A DNA stretch of 35,508 nucleotides from Microbacteriaceae bacterium PS02343. Its GTDB lineage: Bacteria > Actinomycetota > Actinomycetes > Actinomycetales > Microbacteriaceae. Under the pieces are notes generated by a model that was not told the DNA's origin, searched no databases, and saw nothing but the letters and a program-made list of their open reading frames with translations. Shown here in pieces: positions 16,630 to 25,499 of this stretch. How positions within the stretch are numbered: position 1 is the first letter of the stretch; each line of letters begins with the position of its first letter. A program made the translations under genes and the position numbers. The stretch covers positions 1 to 35,508 of the forward strand of contig JASCOA010000025.1 of the NCBI GenBank assembly GCA_029959365.1, read 5' to 3'.

Positions 16630-17649
16630 ATGACCCTGCGCACCGCCGACCGGCCGACCGTCTACATCCTCCACGAGAACCCGGAATGGCTGCCGCCGTT
16701 CACGCGCGCGCTCGACGAGGCGGGCGTGCCGTGGGTCGACTGGGAGCTCTCCTCGGGCTCCATCGACCTGACCCAGGCGCCGCCGGAGGGGATCTTCTGG
16801 TCGCGGCTCAGCGCATCCTCGCCGTCGCGCGGACACGCCCACGCCAAGGAGGTGGCCCGCTCGGTGCTGCGCTGGGTCGAGGCCGCCGGGCGTCGGGTCA
16901 TCAACGGCAGCGGCGTCGTCGAGTTCGAGGTGAGCAAGGTCGCGCAGTATGTGGCGCTCGCCGCGGAGGGCTTCGACGTGCCGCGCACGGTCGCGGTCTT
17001 CGGCCGGGAGGAGCTCGTGGAGCGCGCGCAGACGCTGCCGGCGCCGTTCATCACCAAGCACAACCAGGGTGGCAAGGGCCTCGGCGTGCGCCGCTTCGAC
17101 AGCCAGGAGGACTTCGCCGCCTATGCGACCGGCGACGACTTCGAGGAGCCGATCGACGGCGTCACGCTGCTGCAGGAGCACCTGGTCGCGGCCGAGCCCT
17201 TCGTGACCCGCGCCGAGTTCATCGGGGGCCGCTTCGTCTACGCCGTGCGCGTCGACACCTCGGGCGGCACCTTCGAGCTGTGCCCCGCGGAGGCGTGCGC
17301 GGTGCCGCCGGCGGGCTTCGCGCCCGCCGTCTGCGAGGTGCCCGGCGCGGAGGCCTCACAACCGATCGAGCTGCAGGCGCCCGCGCCGCTGTTCACGGAG
17401 CGCACGGAGATTACGGCCGCGCATCCGCTCATCGTGCGACTCGAGGCCTTCCTCGCGGCGCGGGGCATCGAGATCGCCGGCGTCGAGTTCTTCGAGACCG
17501 CCGACGGCCGCGTCGTGCCCTACGACATCAACACCAACACGAACTACAGCCCCGACGTGGAGGCCGCGAACGGCTACCGCGCCGCGAACGCGGTCAGCGC
17601 GCTGCTGGCGGGCGAGCTCGCGGAGCGGTACCTGGCCGCCGCGGTCTGA
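16630..17649 (+). CDS. RimK-like ATP-grasp ligase of unknown substrate
   Basis: A 339-residue protein of the ATP-grasp fold, as in RimK/glutamate ligases. Recognisable parts are FITKHNQGGKGLGVRRF (nucleotide-binding lysine and glycine-rich loop), the VTLLQEHLV segment, RAEFIGGRFVYAVRV, and near the C-terminus GVEFFETADGRVVPYDINTN, where the acidic and Asn residues should bind Mg-ATP. It would join a carboxylate to an amine or thiol acceptor; the substrates are not evident. It has three cysteines (ELCPAEACAV, VCEV) and no internal methionine. It is a single-gene unit closed by the terminator at 17665-17698, so it does not belong to the sulfur island downstream. Confidence 0.78.
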   Translation: MTLRTADRPTVYILHENPEWLPPFTRALDEAGVPWVDWELSSGSIDLTQAPPEGIFWSRLSASSPSRGHAHAKEVARSVLRWVEAAGRRVINGSGVVEFEVSKVAQYVALAAEGFDVPRTVAVFGREELVERAQTLPAPFITKHNQGGKGLGVRRFDSQEDFAAYATGDDFEEPIDGVTLLQEHLVAAEPFVTRAEFIGGRFVYAVRVDTSGGTFELCPAEACAVPPAGFAPAVCEVPGAEASQPIELQAPAPLFTERTEITAAHPLIVRLEAFLAARGIEIAGVEFFETADGRVVPYDINTNTNYSPDVEAANGYRAANAVSALLAGELAERYLAAAV

Positions 17650-17664
17650 CGCTCGGAGTACGCA

Positions 17665-17698
17665 GGCCGTCGACCCCGCCGAGGGGTCGGCGGCCTTT
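17665..17698 (+). terminator. Rho-independent terminator after the ATP-grasp gene
   Basis: A 13-base stem (17665-17677 with 17683-17695, one G-T pair) with loop GCCGA is followed by TTT. It separates the core region from the organosulfur island. Confidence 0.8.
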
Positions 17699-17791
17699 CG
17701 CATGCCTGCGATCGGTGCGCCGGACGGCGCGTCATCCGTCGTAGCGCGACGTCGCACTCGGCGCTCCGAGCACGCCGCACGGCGCTCTGCT

Positions 17792-17814
17792 ACGGGGCGT
17801 GACCCCGTGCGACG
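17792..17814 (+). promoter_or_regulatory. Operator-like site upstream of organosulfur unit 1
   Basis: The perfect inverted repeat ACGGGG-cgtga-CCCCGT (17792-17808) overlaps the 10-mer CCGTGCGACG (17805-17814). The same 10-mer occurs at 28914-28923 upstream of unit 2. It starts 41 bases before the -10 box here and 51 bases before it there, one helical turn apart. A shared regulator is a reasonable guess. No regulator gene lies in the island. Confidence 0.4.
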
Positions 17815-17845
17815 CGTACCAGGTGACGGCCGCGGATCCGCTTCC

Positions 17846-17851
17846 TAGGGT
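17846..17851 (+). promoter_or_regulatory. -10 box of organosulfur unit 1
   Basis: TAGGGT fits TAnnnT and predicts a start near 17858, giving a leader of about 49 bases with AGGAG at 17897-17901 before the ATG at 17907. The rest of 17699-17906 has no gene. Confidence 0.5.
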
Positions 17852-17906
17852 CGGTGCTCACGCCCCGATCCGCGGGGCTCCACGACACCCCACAGCAGGA
17901 GCAGTC

Positions 17907-19622
17907 ATGAGCGACCTCCCCACCTCCATCGAGCGAGGCGGCCCCGCGCGCCGCAAGCGCTGGCCCTTCATCGCCGGCGGCGGCGCCGTCGCGATCGTCG
18001 CCGCCACGGCCATCGGCTGGGCGGCCGTCGGCGCGAACGGCGGCGACGGGAGCGCCGCGGCCAGCGACGGCGAGCCCGTCTCGGGCGGCACGCTCGAGTT
18101 CGCCCTCATCGACTACCAGCGCAGCCCCGACCCGCAGTGGGGCACGAACTACGCCGAGTCGATCATCGGCAACAACATCGTCGACAAGCTGACCTGGCAG
18201 GACCCGGACACCGGCGAGATCACGCCCTGGCTCGCCGAGAGCTGGGAGGTGGACGACGAGCTCACCGAGTTCACGTTCCACCTGCGCGACGACGTGACCT
18301 TCAGCGACGGCTCGGCCTTCGACGCCGAGGCGGTCAAGGCCAACTTCGACCAGTACGTGCACGGCGACGACGCCCTCGGCATCCTGCCGAACGGCGCCCA
18401 GCTGCTGCGCGGCTACATCGAGACCGTCGTCGACGACGAGTTCACCGCCACCGTGCGCTTCGAGCAGCCGATCGCCAGCTTCCTGCAGGCGTCGTCGTTC
18501 ACCGCGAACGCGCAGCCCGGCTTCCTGTCGCTGGCCACGCTGGAGAAGAGCGCCGAGGAGCGTACGGACCCGCAGAACGTGATCGGCACCGGCCCCTTCG
18601 TCTACGAGAGCTGGGACGAGCAGGTCTCGACGGTGCTCGTCAAGCGCGAGGGCTACGACTGGGCGCCCGAGGCGACCGGCCACGAGGGCGAGGCCTACCT
18701 CGACAGGATCGTCTTCAACGTGATCCCCGAGGCGAGCGTGCGCACCGGCGCCCTGCGCTCCGGCACGATCGACGCGACCCTCGACGTCGGCACGACGGAT
18801 GAGGAGCCCCTGCGGGAAGCCGGCTTCGAGATCATCTCGCGCCAGGTCTCGGGCACCTCGATCTTCTTCAACTTCAACGGCTCGATCGCGCCGACGAACG
18901 ACATCGCCGTGCGCAAGGCGATCCAGCTCGGCTGGGACCGCGAGGCCCTCGAGCAGACCGTGCTCACGGACTCGTACAGCGTCGCGACCTCCGTGCTCGC
19001 CGACACGGTGCCGGGCTACGTCGACCTGAGCGACGACGCGCTGCGCTACGACCCCGAGGCGGCCGAGGAGCTGCTCGACGAGGCGGGCTGGGTGCCCGGC
19101 GCCGACGGCATCCGCGAGAAGGACGGGCAGCGGCTGAGCGTGGAGCTGCTCGGCATCAGCAACCTGGTCGCCAACAAGCCCGCCTACGAGTCGGTGCAGC
19201 AGGACCTGCTCGAGATCGGCGTCGAGCTGAACCTCTCGGTCGTGCCGCTGGTCGACTACGCCGCGCAGGTCACCAGGGCCGCCACCGACTGGAACGTCGT
19301 CGCCGCGAACCGCTCGCGCAACGACTCGGCCGTGCTCAACCTGCAGTACAGCCCGCTGCTCGGCAACGGCAGCTCCCTCACCGACGAGTTCGAGGGCTAC
19401 GACGACATCGTCGAGACCCTCGGCGCCCTCGAGACGACGCTCGACCCGGCCGAGCGCGCCGAGCTCGCCGAGGCCGCCCAGCGCCTGCTGGTCGAGGAGT
19501 ACGCGCTCGTCAACCCGATCTACAACCCCTCGCAGGTCATCGCGCAGTCGTCGACGGTGCACGGCATCATCTTCGACGCGCAGGCCCGCAACCACTTCGT
19601 GGACACCTGGAAGAGCGAGTGA
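17907..19622 (+). CDS. ABC transporter solute-binding protein, family 5, sulfur-free
   Basis: A 571-residue SBP_bac_5 protein that should capture the substrate outside the cell for the permeases encoded at 29016-30859. Family features are GGTLEFALIDYQ at the mature start, NNIVDKLTWQDPDTGEITPW, LRDDVTFSDGSAFDAEAVK, VIGTGPFVYESW and AVRKAIQLGWDREAL. The N-terminus has an Arg/Lys-rich start and a hydrophobic helix at about 20-42 but no lipobox cysteine, so it cannot be a lipoprotein; it is membrane-anchored or released by signal peptidase. It contains no cysteine and no methionine other than the initiator. From memory it resembles the KPN_01854-type binding proteins found beside luciferase-like monooxygenases. 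The ligand is unknown, probably an organosulfur compound. AGGAG at a spacing of 5 sets the start. Confidence 0.87.
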   Translation: MSDLPTSIERGGPARRKRWPFIAGGGAVAIVAATAIGWAAVGANGGDGSAAASDGEPVSGGTLEFALIDYQRSPDPQWGTNYAESIIGNNIVDKLTWQDPDTGEITPWLAESWEVDDELTEFTFHLRDDVTFSDGSAFDAEAVKANFDQYVHGDDALGILPNGAQLLRGYIETVVDDEFTATVRFEQPIASFLQASSFTANAQPGFLSLATLEKSAEERTDPQNVIGTGPFVYESWDEQVSTVLVKREGYDWAPEATGHEGEAYLDRIVFNVIPEASVRTGALRSGTIDATLDVGTTDEEPLREAGFEIISRQVSGTSIFFNFNGSIAPTNDIAVRKAIQLGWDREALEQTVLTDSYSVATSVLADTVPGYVDLSDDALRYDPEAAEELLDEAGWVPGADGIREKDGQRLSVELLGISNLVANKPAYESVQQDLLEIGVELNLSVVPLVDYAAQVTRAATDWNVVAANRSRNDSAVLNLQYSPLLGNGSSLTDEFEGYDDIVETLGALETTLDPAERAELAEAAQRLLVEEYALVNPIYNPSQVIAQSSTVHGIIFDAQARNHFVDTWKSE

Positions 19623-19623
19623 C

Positions 19624-20880
19624 ATGACGGAGCGATCCGGGCAGCTGCACATCAACGTCAACATCCTGAACGCCGGGGTGTTCGGGGGGTCCTGGCGATT
19701 CCCCGGCCACGACCCGCTCGGCGCCTACGATCTCGAGCACTACCTCGGCATCGCGCGCAAGGCGGAGCAGGCGAAGCTGGATGCCGTGTTCCTGGCCGAC
19801 GGGCCGGTGGTGGAGGGCGACCTCGCGTACCGCCCCGGCAACGGCTTCGAGCCGAGCGTGCTGCTCGCCCGGATCGCCGCCGAGACGAGCCGCATCGGCC
19901 TCATCGGCACCTTCTCGTCGAGCTACAACGATGCCGACGAGCTGGCCGCGCGGCTCGGCGCGATCGACGCGCTGAGCGGCGGCCGACTCGGCTGGAACGT
20001 CGTGACCACCGCCGGCGCCCGCGCCGCGGCGAACTTCGGCCGCGGCGGCGAGCCCGACCACGGGGCCCGCTACCGGCGTGCCGCCGAGGTCACCGCCCGC
20101 GTGGTGAGCGGATGGGCGCACCACCACGGAGCGCCCGTCACCCCGCACTCGCCCCAGGGCCGCCCGGTCGTCGTGCAGGCCGGCGCCTCGAAGGACGGCG
20201 TCGGGCTCGCCGGCGAGCACGCGGAGGTGATCTTCACCGCGGCGCAGACGCTCGAGGAGGGCCTCGCCTTCCGCGCCGCGATCGACGCGAGCGCGGCCGG
20301 ATTCGGCCGCCGCCCCGAGGAGATCGTGATCCTGCCGGGCGTCTCGACGGTGATCGCCCCGACCGAGGCGGAGGCCGCCGAGCGCCGGGCGCTGCTCGCC
20401 GACCTCGTGCCGGCTCCGTACGCGCTGGGCCGGCTCGGCGGCCAGCTCGGCATCGACCTGAGCACGGTGGACCTCGACGAGCGGGTGCCGCTCGACCTGC
20501 TGGGCCCGCTCGAGCACGCCAACGGCTCGCAGACCTTCTACACGCTCGTCGTCGGCATCGTGCGCCGCGAGCAGCCGACCTACCGCGAGCTGCTGCGCCA
20601 CCTCGGCGGAGGAGCCGGGCACCGCATCGTGGTCGGCACGCCCGAGCAGGTCGCGGACGACCTCGAGCGCTGGTGGCGCTCGGGCGCGGCCGACGGCTTC
20701 AACGTCATGCCCGACGCCCTGCCGACCGGCTTCGACGACTTCGCCGACCAGGTCATCCCGATCCTGCAGCGCCGGGGCCTGTTCCGCACCGAGTACGAGG
20801 GCCGCACCCTGCGCGAGCTGCTCGACCTGCCCGCCCTCGACCGCGCGCGGCAGCAGCCGGCGCTCGCCGCAGCCTGGTGA
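19624..20880 (+). CDS. FMN-dependent monooxygenase, NtaA/SnaA/DszA type
   Basis: A 418-residue luciferase-like flavin monooxygenase that starts one base after the binding-protein stop. The N-terminus LHINVNILNAGVFGGSWRFP and the blocks DAVFLADGP, TFSSSYNDADELAARLGAID and GGRLGWNVVTT are typical of the NtaA/SnaA/SoxA/DszA group. The last of these contacts the flavin phosphate. Members use FMNH2 and O2 to cleave C-S or C-N bonds, for example in sulfones. No flavin reductase is encoded nearby, so FMNH2 must come from elsewhere. It has one internal methionine (NVMPD) and no cysteine. Desulfurization is inferred from family and context; the substrate is unknown. Confidence 0.87.
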   Translation: MTERSGQLHINVNILNAGVFGGSWRFPGHDPLGAYDLEHYLGIARKAEQAKLDAVFLADGPVVEGDLAYRPGNGFEPSVLLARIAAETSRIGLIGTFSSSYNDADELAARLGAIDALSGGRLGWNVVTTAGARAAANFGRGGEPDHGARYRRAAEVTARVVSGWAHHHGAPVTPHSPQGRPVVVQAGASKDGVGLAGEHAEVIFTAAQTLEEGLAFRAAIDASAAGFGRRPEEIVILPGVSTVIAPTEAEAAERRALLADLVPAPYALGRLGGQLGIDLSTVDLDERVPLDLLGPLEHANGSQTFYTLVVGIVRREQPTYRELLRHLGGGAGHRIVVGTPEQVADDLERWWRSGAADGFNVMPDALPTGFDDFADQVIPILQRRGLFRTEYEGRTLRELLDLPALDRARQQPALAAAW

Positions 20881-20893
20881 TCGGAGCCACGCC

Positions 20894-21793
20894 ATGACCC
20901 TCATCGTCGAACTGCCCGCCGCCGCCGTCAGCGACGCCGCCAGCGCTCGCGCCGTGGCCGAGTCCGCGCTCGCCGCGGCGGGGGCCGCCGCCGAGCACGG
21001 CGTCGCGCTGCTGCTGCCCGAGCCCCCGCTGGACGGGGCTGCGCATCTCGATCCGAGCGTGCTCGCCGGGCTGCTCAGCGCATCCGCCACCGGCTCGCTC
21101 GTGCTCGAGGCCGACACCGGCCGGCACGCGCCCTACAACCTGGCTCGGCGCATCCAGTCGCTCGCCCGCATCCTGCCCGGCCGCATCGGCGTCCTGCTGC
21201 GCGCCGGCGGGCTCGATCCGGTCACGGCCGCGGCCGCCGGCCCGGAACGAGCGGATGCGGACGCAGCGCTCGTCGAGTACGCGACCGTGCTGCGCGCCCT
21301 GCAGCGCAGCTTCCCGCAGGAGGCGCTGCTCGGCGACCGCGAGGCCGGACTGCTGGCGGACTCCTCGAAGCTGGCGCCGGCCGCCCACCGCGGCGAGAGC
21401 TACGCCGTGGCGGGGGCGCTCAACGTGCCCCTCGACCCCGCACTGCGCGCCGCCGTGTTCGGGCCGGACCACGTGGACGGCCCCTTCGATCAGCGCATCG
21501 GCCGTGCCGCGGGGTCGCTGCGCCGGGTGCTCTGGGCGCCCGACCCGACCGCCGCCGATCGCGCGGGCATCGTGCTCGACGCCGCCCAGCGGGAGTCGCT
21601 GCCGCTCGTCACCACGACCGACGACGGCCTGCTCGTCGTCGGCGACGCCACGGCGCTGGCCGAGGCGCTCGAGCGCCATGCGCCCGATGGCGCGCTGCTG
21701 CGGCCGCTCGTGAGCGCCGGCCGCCTGGCCGTGGTGCTGCGCGAGCTGCTGCCCCTGCTGCCCCGGCGCGAGCCGCTGCGCCGCGCCGCCTGA
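20894..21793 (+). CDS. Degenerate luciferase-like monooxygenase homologue
   Basis: A 299-residue protein aligning to the middle of the full-length NtaA-type enzymes. HAPYNLARRIQSLARILPGR matches [20 protein letters not shown] of the 27547 protein, and GDREAGLLAD with GALNVP matches its [10 protein letters not shown] and GALSVP. The flavin phosphate motif NVVTT is replaced by VLLRAG, and the N-terminal barrel strands are much altered. It is therefore probably not catalytic by itself. It directly follows a full-length monooxygenase, so it may act as a non-catalytic partner, as LuxB does for LuxA (inference). It contains no cysteine and no internal methionine. Confidence 0.7.
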   Translation: MTLIVELPAAAVSDAASARAVAESALAAAGAAAEHGVALLLPEPPLDGAAHLDPSVLAGLLSASATGSLVLEADTGRHAPYNLARRIQSLARILPGRIGVLLRAGGLDPVTAAAAGPERADADAALVEYATVLRALQRSFPQEALLGDREAGLLADSSKLAPAAHRGESYAVAGALNVPLDPALRAAVFGPDHVDGPFDQRIGRAAGSLRRVLWAPDPTAADRAGIVLDAAQRESLPLVTTTDDGLLVVGDATALAEALERHAPDGALLRPLVSAGRLAVVLRELLPLLPRREPLRRAA

Positions 21794-21831
21794 ACCCCTT
21801 CCGAACCGAACGACGCAGAGAGCCCCGACGC

Positions 21832-23202
21832 ATGAGCGAGCACGACCTCGAGAACCACGCCTTCGGCTTCAGCACCGAGCAGGTGCACGCCGGCTACCAG
21901 TACGAGAAGGGCTTCGGCGCGCGCATCACACCGCTCTACCTCAGTGCCGGCTTCGTCTTCGACGACTTCGAGCACGCCAGGGCGCGCTTCGCCGGCGACG
22001 ATCCCGGCTACGTCTACTCGCGCATCAACAACCCGACCAACGCCGTGGTCGAGGAGCGGCTCGCGACGCTGGAGGGCGGCGTGGGCGCCACCCTGACCAG
22101 CAGCGGACAGGCGGCCGCGACGGTGGGCCTGCTCGGTGTGCTCAAGGCGGGGGATCACGTGCTCAGCGCGCCGAGCATCTACGAGGGCACCCGGGCGCTG
22201 TTCCGCGGCAACTTCAGCCGGCTCGGCATCGAGGTCGAGTTCGTCGACGACCCGAACGACCTCGAGGAGTGGCGCCGCAAAGTGCGGCCGAGCACGCGGC
22301 TGTTCTTCGGCGAGGCGATCCCGAACCCCAAGAACGACCTCATCGACATCGCCGGCATCGCCGCGCTCGCGCACGAGCACGGCTCGCCGTTCGCGATCGA
22401 CAGCACCATCCCGACGCCGTACCTGCTCAAGCCCATCGAGCTCGGCGCCGACATCGTCATCCACTCGACGAGCAAGTTCCTCGCCGGCCACGGCAACTCG
22501 ATCGGCGGCGTCGTGGTCGACGCCGGGCGCTTCGACTGGGCCGCGCATCCGGATCGCTACCCGCACCTGCACGCGCCGATCGTGGGCGGTTCCGCGGAGA
22601 CGTGGATCGACAAGTTCGGCGCCAAGGCGAACTTCGCCTTCACCCGCGCCGTCGTCGCCGGCCGCTTCGGTACGAGCCTGTCGCCGTTCAACGCCTTCCT
22701 CATCCAGCAGGGCCTCGAGACCCTGTCGCTGCGCATGGAGCGGCACGCCGCGAACGCCCTCGCGGTGGCGCGGTGGCTCGAGGCGCAGCCCGAGATCGCG
22801 AGCGTCGACTACACGGGCCTCGAATCGAACCCCTTCCACCGCCTCGCGCTGCAGTACCTGCCCCGCGGGCAGGGCTCGGTGTTCGCGGCGACGCTCAGCG
22901 GCGGTCAGGAGGCTGCGAAGGTCGTCTACGACGCGCTGACGGTCTTCAGCCGCATGACCCACATCGGCGACGTGCGCTCGATGGTGCTGCACCCGCCGAC
23001 CACCACCCACTCGAAGCTGAGCGCCGAGGAGCGGAGGAAGGCGGGCATCCACGACGGCCTCCTGCGCTTCTCGGTCGGCATCGAGGACCTCGACGACCTG
23101 CTCGAGGACCTCTCCCGCGCCTTCCGCACGCTGCGCGGCGAGAACCCGCCGCCGCTGCGCCGGGCGGCCGACCGCGAGCTGACCGCGGCGGACGGGCTGT
23201 GA
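21832..23202 (+). CDS. O-acetylhomoserine sulfhydrylase-like PLP enzyme
   Basis: A 456-residue fold-type I PLP enzyme of the Cys/Met metabolism family. Motifs are YSRINNPTN at 62-70, TSSGQAA near 89-95, and the PLP lysine K215 in HSTSKFLAGHG, followed by GGVVVDAG. The closest group by pattern is O-acetylhomoserine (thiol)-lyase, which joins sulfide or methanethiol to O-acetylhomoserine to give homocysteine or methionine. In this operon it would trap the sulfur released by the monooxygenases (inference). It has three internal methionines and no cysteine. It could be a related lyase; substrate preference cannot be read from sequence. Its stop overlaps the next start (GTGA). Confidence 0.85.
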   Translation: MSEHDLENHAFGFSTEQVHAGYQYEKGFGARITPLYLSAGFVFDDFEHARARFAGDDPGYVYSRINNPTNAVVEERLATLEGGVGATLTSSGQAAATVGLLGVLKAGDHVLSAPSIYEGTRALFRGNFSRLGIEVEFVDDPNDLEEWRRKVRPSTRLFFGEAIPNPKNDLIDIAGIAALAHEHGSPFAIDSTIPTPYLLKPIELGADIVIHSTSKFLAGHGNSIGGVVVDAGRFDWAAHPDRYPHLHAPIVGGSAETWIDKFGAKANFAFTRAVVAGRFGTSLSPFNAFLIQQGLETLSLRMERHAANALAVARWLEAQPEIASVDYTGLESNPFHRLALQYLPRGQGSVFAATLSGGQEAAKVVYDALTVFSRMTHIGDVRSMVLHPPTTTHSKLSAEERRKAGIHDGLLRFSVGIEDLDDLLEDLSRAFRTLRGENPPPLRRAADRELTAADGL

Positions 23203-24398
23203 GCGCCACCGCGCCGACGCGCACGGTCACGGTCGCGGGCATCCGCGCGGCGATCGCGCCGGTGCTCGAGCGCCTGCGCGCCGAGGCGGGCCGCCGCGAC
23301 GCCGAGCGCGAGCACGCCTTCGCCGAGGTGCGCGACCTCGCCGAGGCCGGCGTGCTGCTGCTGCGCGTGCCCGTCGAGGACGGGGGAGCGGGCGGCAGCG
23401 TGCGCGACCTCGCCGAGCTGGTCATCGACATCGCGAGCGCCGATTCGAACGTGGCCCAGGCGATCCGCTCGGGATTCCTCACCGTCGAGAGCCTCGTGAC
23501 GGGCTCGCCCCGCGGCGGCGACCGCGAGCGCGTGCTGGCCCGGGTGCTCGCCCGCGACCACTTCGCCGGCACCGCCAACGAGGTGGGCGGCAAGCCCGGC
23601 AACGTGTCGACGCGGCTGCACGACGACGGCGACGGACTGCGGGTGACGGGCTCGAAGTCCTACAGCACCGGCGGCCTGCACGCCCAGTGGTTCTCGGGCA
23701 CCGCGCTCGACGACGAGGGCCGCATCGTCGGCTTCACCGTGCCGACCGATCGCGAGGGCGTCACGCTGCTCGACGACTTCGACGCCGTGGGCCAACGGCT
23801 CAGCGCGAGCGGCACGACCCTGCTCGACGGCGTGCGCGTCGACCCCGACGAGCTCGGCGCGCCGAACGCGCCCAAGCACCACCCGCACGTATCGCTCGCG
23901 CATCTCGTGCTCGCGGCCACGCTCGCGGGCATCGCCGAGGCCGCGCGCGACGACGCGGTGCGGGTTGCGCGCGAGGTCGCCCGGCCCATCAAGCACTCCT
24001 CGGCCGAGCGCAGCATCGACGACCCCTACACGCGCCTCACCACCGGCCGCATCGCGACCGCGGCCTTCACCGCACGGGCGCAGGTCGTGGCGGCCGCCGA
24101 GCGGCTCGACGCCCACTGGGCCAGGGTGGCGGACGGCGCAGCGGATGAGCGGGGCGCGATCGACGCGGTCGTCGCCGTCGCGTCGGCGTACGTCGGCGCG
24201 GGCGAGCAGGCGCTCGCCGCGGCGGAGGCGCTCTTCGACGTGGGCGGCGGCACGCTCGTGCAGCGCCAGCACCACCTCGACCGGCACTGGCGCAACGCTC
24301 GCACCGTGGCGAACCACAACCCGCGCGGCTGGAAGACGGCGGCGATCGGCGGCTGGCTGCTGGCCGACGAGGCTCCGCCCGCCAACGGCCTGTTCTGA
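23199..24398 (+). CDS. SfnB/DszC-like flavin oxidoreductase (acyl-CoA dehydrogenase fold)
   Basis: A 399-residue protein of the acyl-CoA dehydrogenase superfamily resembling SfnB-type sulfur-acquisition oxidoreductases and DszC-like flavin monooxygenases. Recognisable blocks are GGAGGSVRDLAELVIDIASA, GSKSYSTGGLHAQWFSGTAL, DFDAVGQRLSASGTTLLDGV and the C-terminal DVGGGTLVQRQHHLDRHWRN, where HHLDRHWRNARTVANHNP is typical of this monooxygenase-like branch rather than true dehydrogenases. It probably oxidises a thioether, sulfone or sulfonate with reduced flavin (inference). The GTG at 23199 overlaps the preceding stop. It contains no cysteine and no internal methionine. Confidence 0.83.
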   Translation: MSATAPTRTVTVAGIRAAIAPVLERLRAEAGRRDAEREHAFAEVRDLAEAGVLLLRVPVEDGGAGGSVRDLAELVIDIASADSNVAQAIRSGFLTVESLVTGSPRGGDRERVLARVLARDHFAGTANEVGGKPGNVSTRLHDDGDGLRVTGSKSYSTGGLHAQWFSGTALDDEGRIVGFTVPTDREGVTLLDDFDAVGQRLSASGTTLLDGVRVDPDELGAPNAPKHHPHVSLAHLVLAATLAGIAEAARDDAVRVAREVARPIKHSSAERSIDDPYTRLTTGRIATAAFTARAQVVAAAERLDAHWARVADGAADERGAIDAVVAVASAYVGAGEQALAAAEALFDVGGGTLVQRQHHLDRHWRNARTVANHNPRGWKTAAIGGWLLADEAPPANGLF

Positions 24399-24425
24399 AC
24401 CCCCTTCCCCTCGAAAGCGAATCTC

Positions 24426-25463
24426 ATGAACGACAGCATCCCCGCGCTCGAGCAGCGCTCCCTCGGCCGCAGCGGCGTGCCCGTGAGCGCGCTCACCCTC
24501 GGCGCCATGAACTTCGGCAACGCCACCGAGCGCTCCGAGTCGATCCGCATCATCCACGCCGCCCTCGACGCGGGCATCACCGTCGTCGACACGGCCGACG
24601 CCTACGACCAGGGCCTCAACGAGGAGATCGTGGGGGAGGCCCTGCGCGGCCGCCGCGACGACATCGTGCTGGCCACGAAATTCCACGGGCGCACCGGTGA
24701 GGGCCCGCTCAACGGCGGCAACTCGCGCCGTTGGATCGCGCGAGCCATCGACGACAGCCTGCGCCGGCTCGGCACCGACCACGTCGACCTCTACCAGGCG
24801 CACCGGCCGGACCCCGCCGTCGACCTGCTCGAGACCCTCGGTGCGCTCGACGACCTCATCCACCAGGGCAAGATCCGCTACTACGGCACGAGCACCTTCA
24901 GCGCCCAGCAGATCGTCGAGGCGCAGCTGCTCGCCCGGCAGCACGGCCTCATCCCGCCGCTCACGGAGCAGGTGCCCTACTCGGCGCTGATCCGTCTCGT
25001 CGAGCGCACGACGCTGCCGATCGCCGAGGAGTACGGCCTCGGCGTGCTCACCTTCGGGCCCCTCGCCGCAGGCTGGCTGAGCGGCGGCTACCGGGCGGGC
25101 GCCGAGCAACCGATCACGGCCCGCCCCGGTCGCGCCTGGCCCGGACGCTTCGACGTGAGCGACCCGCGCAACGCCGCCAAGCTCGCCGCCGCCGAGCGGC
25201 TCGGCCAGCTGGCCGACGAGGCCGGCATCACCGTGCCCGGGCTCGCCCTCGCCTTCGCGCTGCGCCACCCCGGCGTCTCCTCGGTGATCGTCGGGCCGCG
25301 CACGCAGCAGCACCTCGAGGCCTACCTCGCGAACAGCGCGATCGTGCTGGGCGACGACCTGCTCGACGAGATCGACTTGGCGATCGCGCCGGGCACGAGC
25401 TTCCTCGAACGCGACAACGGGCGCGTCGCCCCCGAGCTCACGACCGCGCGCCTGCGCCGCTGA
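24426..25463 (+). CDS. Aldo/keto reductase
   Basis: NADPH-dependent oxidoreductase of 345 residues. The catalytic tetrad is D55, Y60, K85 and H126 ([27 protein letters not shown]). The C-terminal block [17 protein letters not shown] binds the cofactor's adenine end. In a monooxygenase operon it may reduce the aldehydes left when a sulfonate or sulfone is cleaved (inference). It has one internal methionine (GAMNFG) and no cysteine. A GAAAGCGA stretch precedes the ATG. Confidence 0.88.
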   Translation: MNDSIPALEQRSLGRSGVPVSALTLGAMNFGNATERSESIRIIHAALDAGITVVDTADAYDQGLNEEIVGEALRGRRDDIVLATKFHGRTGEGPLNGGNSRRWIARAIDDSLRRLGTDHVDLYQAHRPDPAVDLLETLGALDDLIHQGKIRYYGTSTFSAQQIVEAQLLARQHGLIPPLTEQVPYSALIRLVERTTLPIAEEYGLGVLTFGPLAAGWLSGGYRAGAEQPITARPGRAWPGRFDVSDPRNAAKLAAAERLGQLADEAGITVPGLALAFALRHPGVSSVIVGPRTQQHLEAYLANSAIVLGDDLLDEIDLAIAPGTSFLERDNGRVAPELTTARLRR

Positions 25464-25499
25464 ACCATCCCCCTCCGCTCGACCCATCGAAAGGCGATC

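Noticed and set aside
17699-17906. Possible S-adenosylmethionine riboswitch upstream of the sulfur island
   Set aside because: The leader after the -10 box is only about 49 bases and shows no recognisable aptamer fold.
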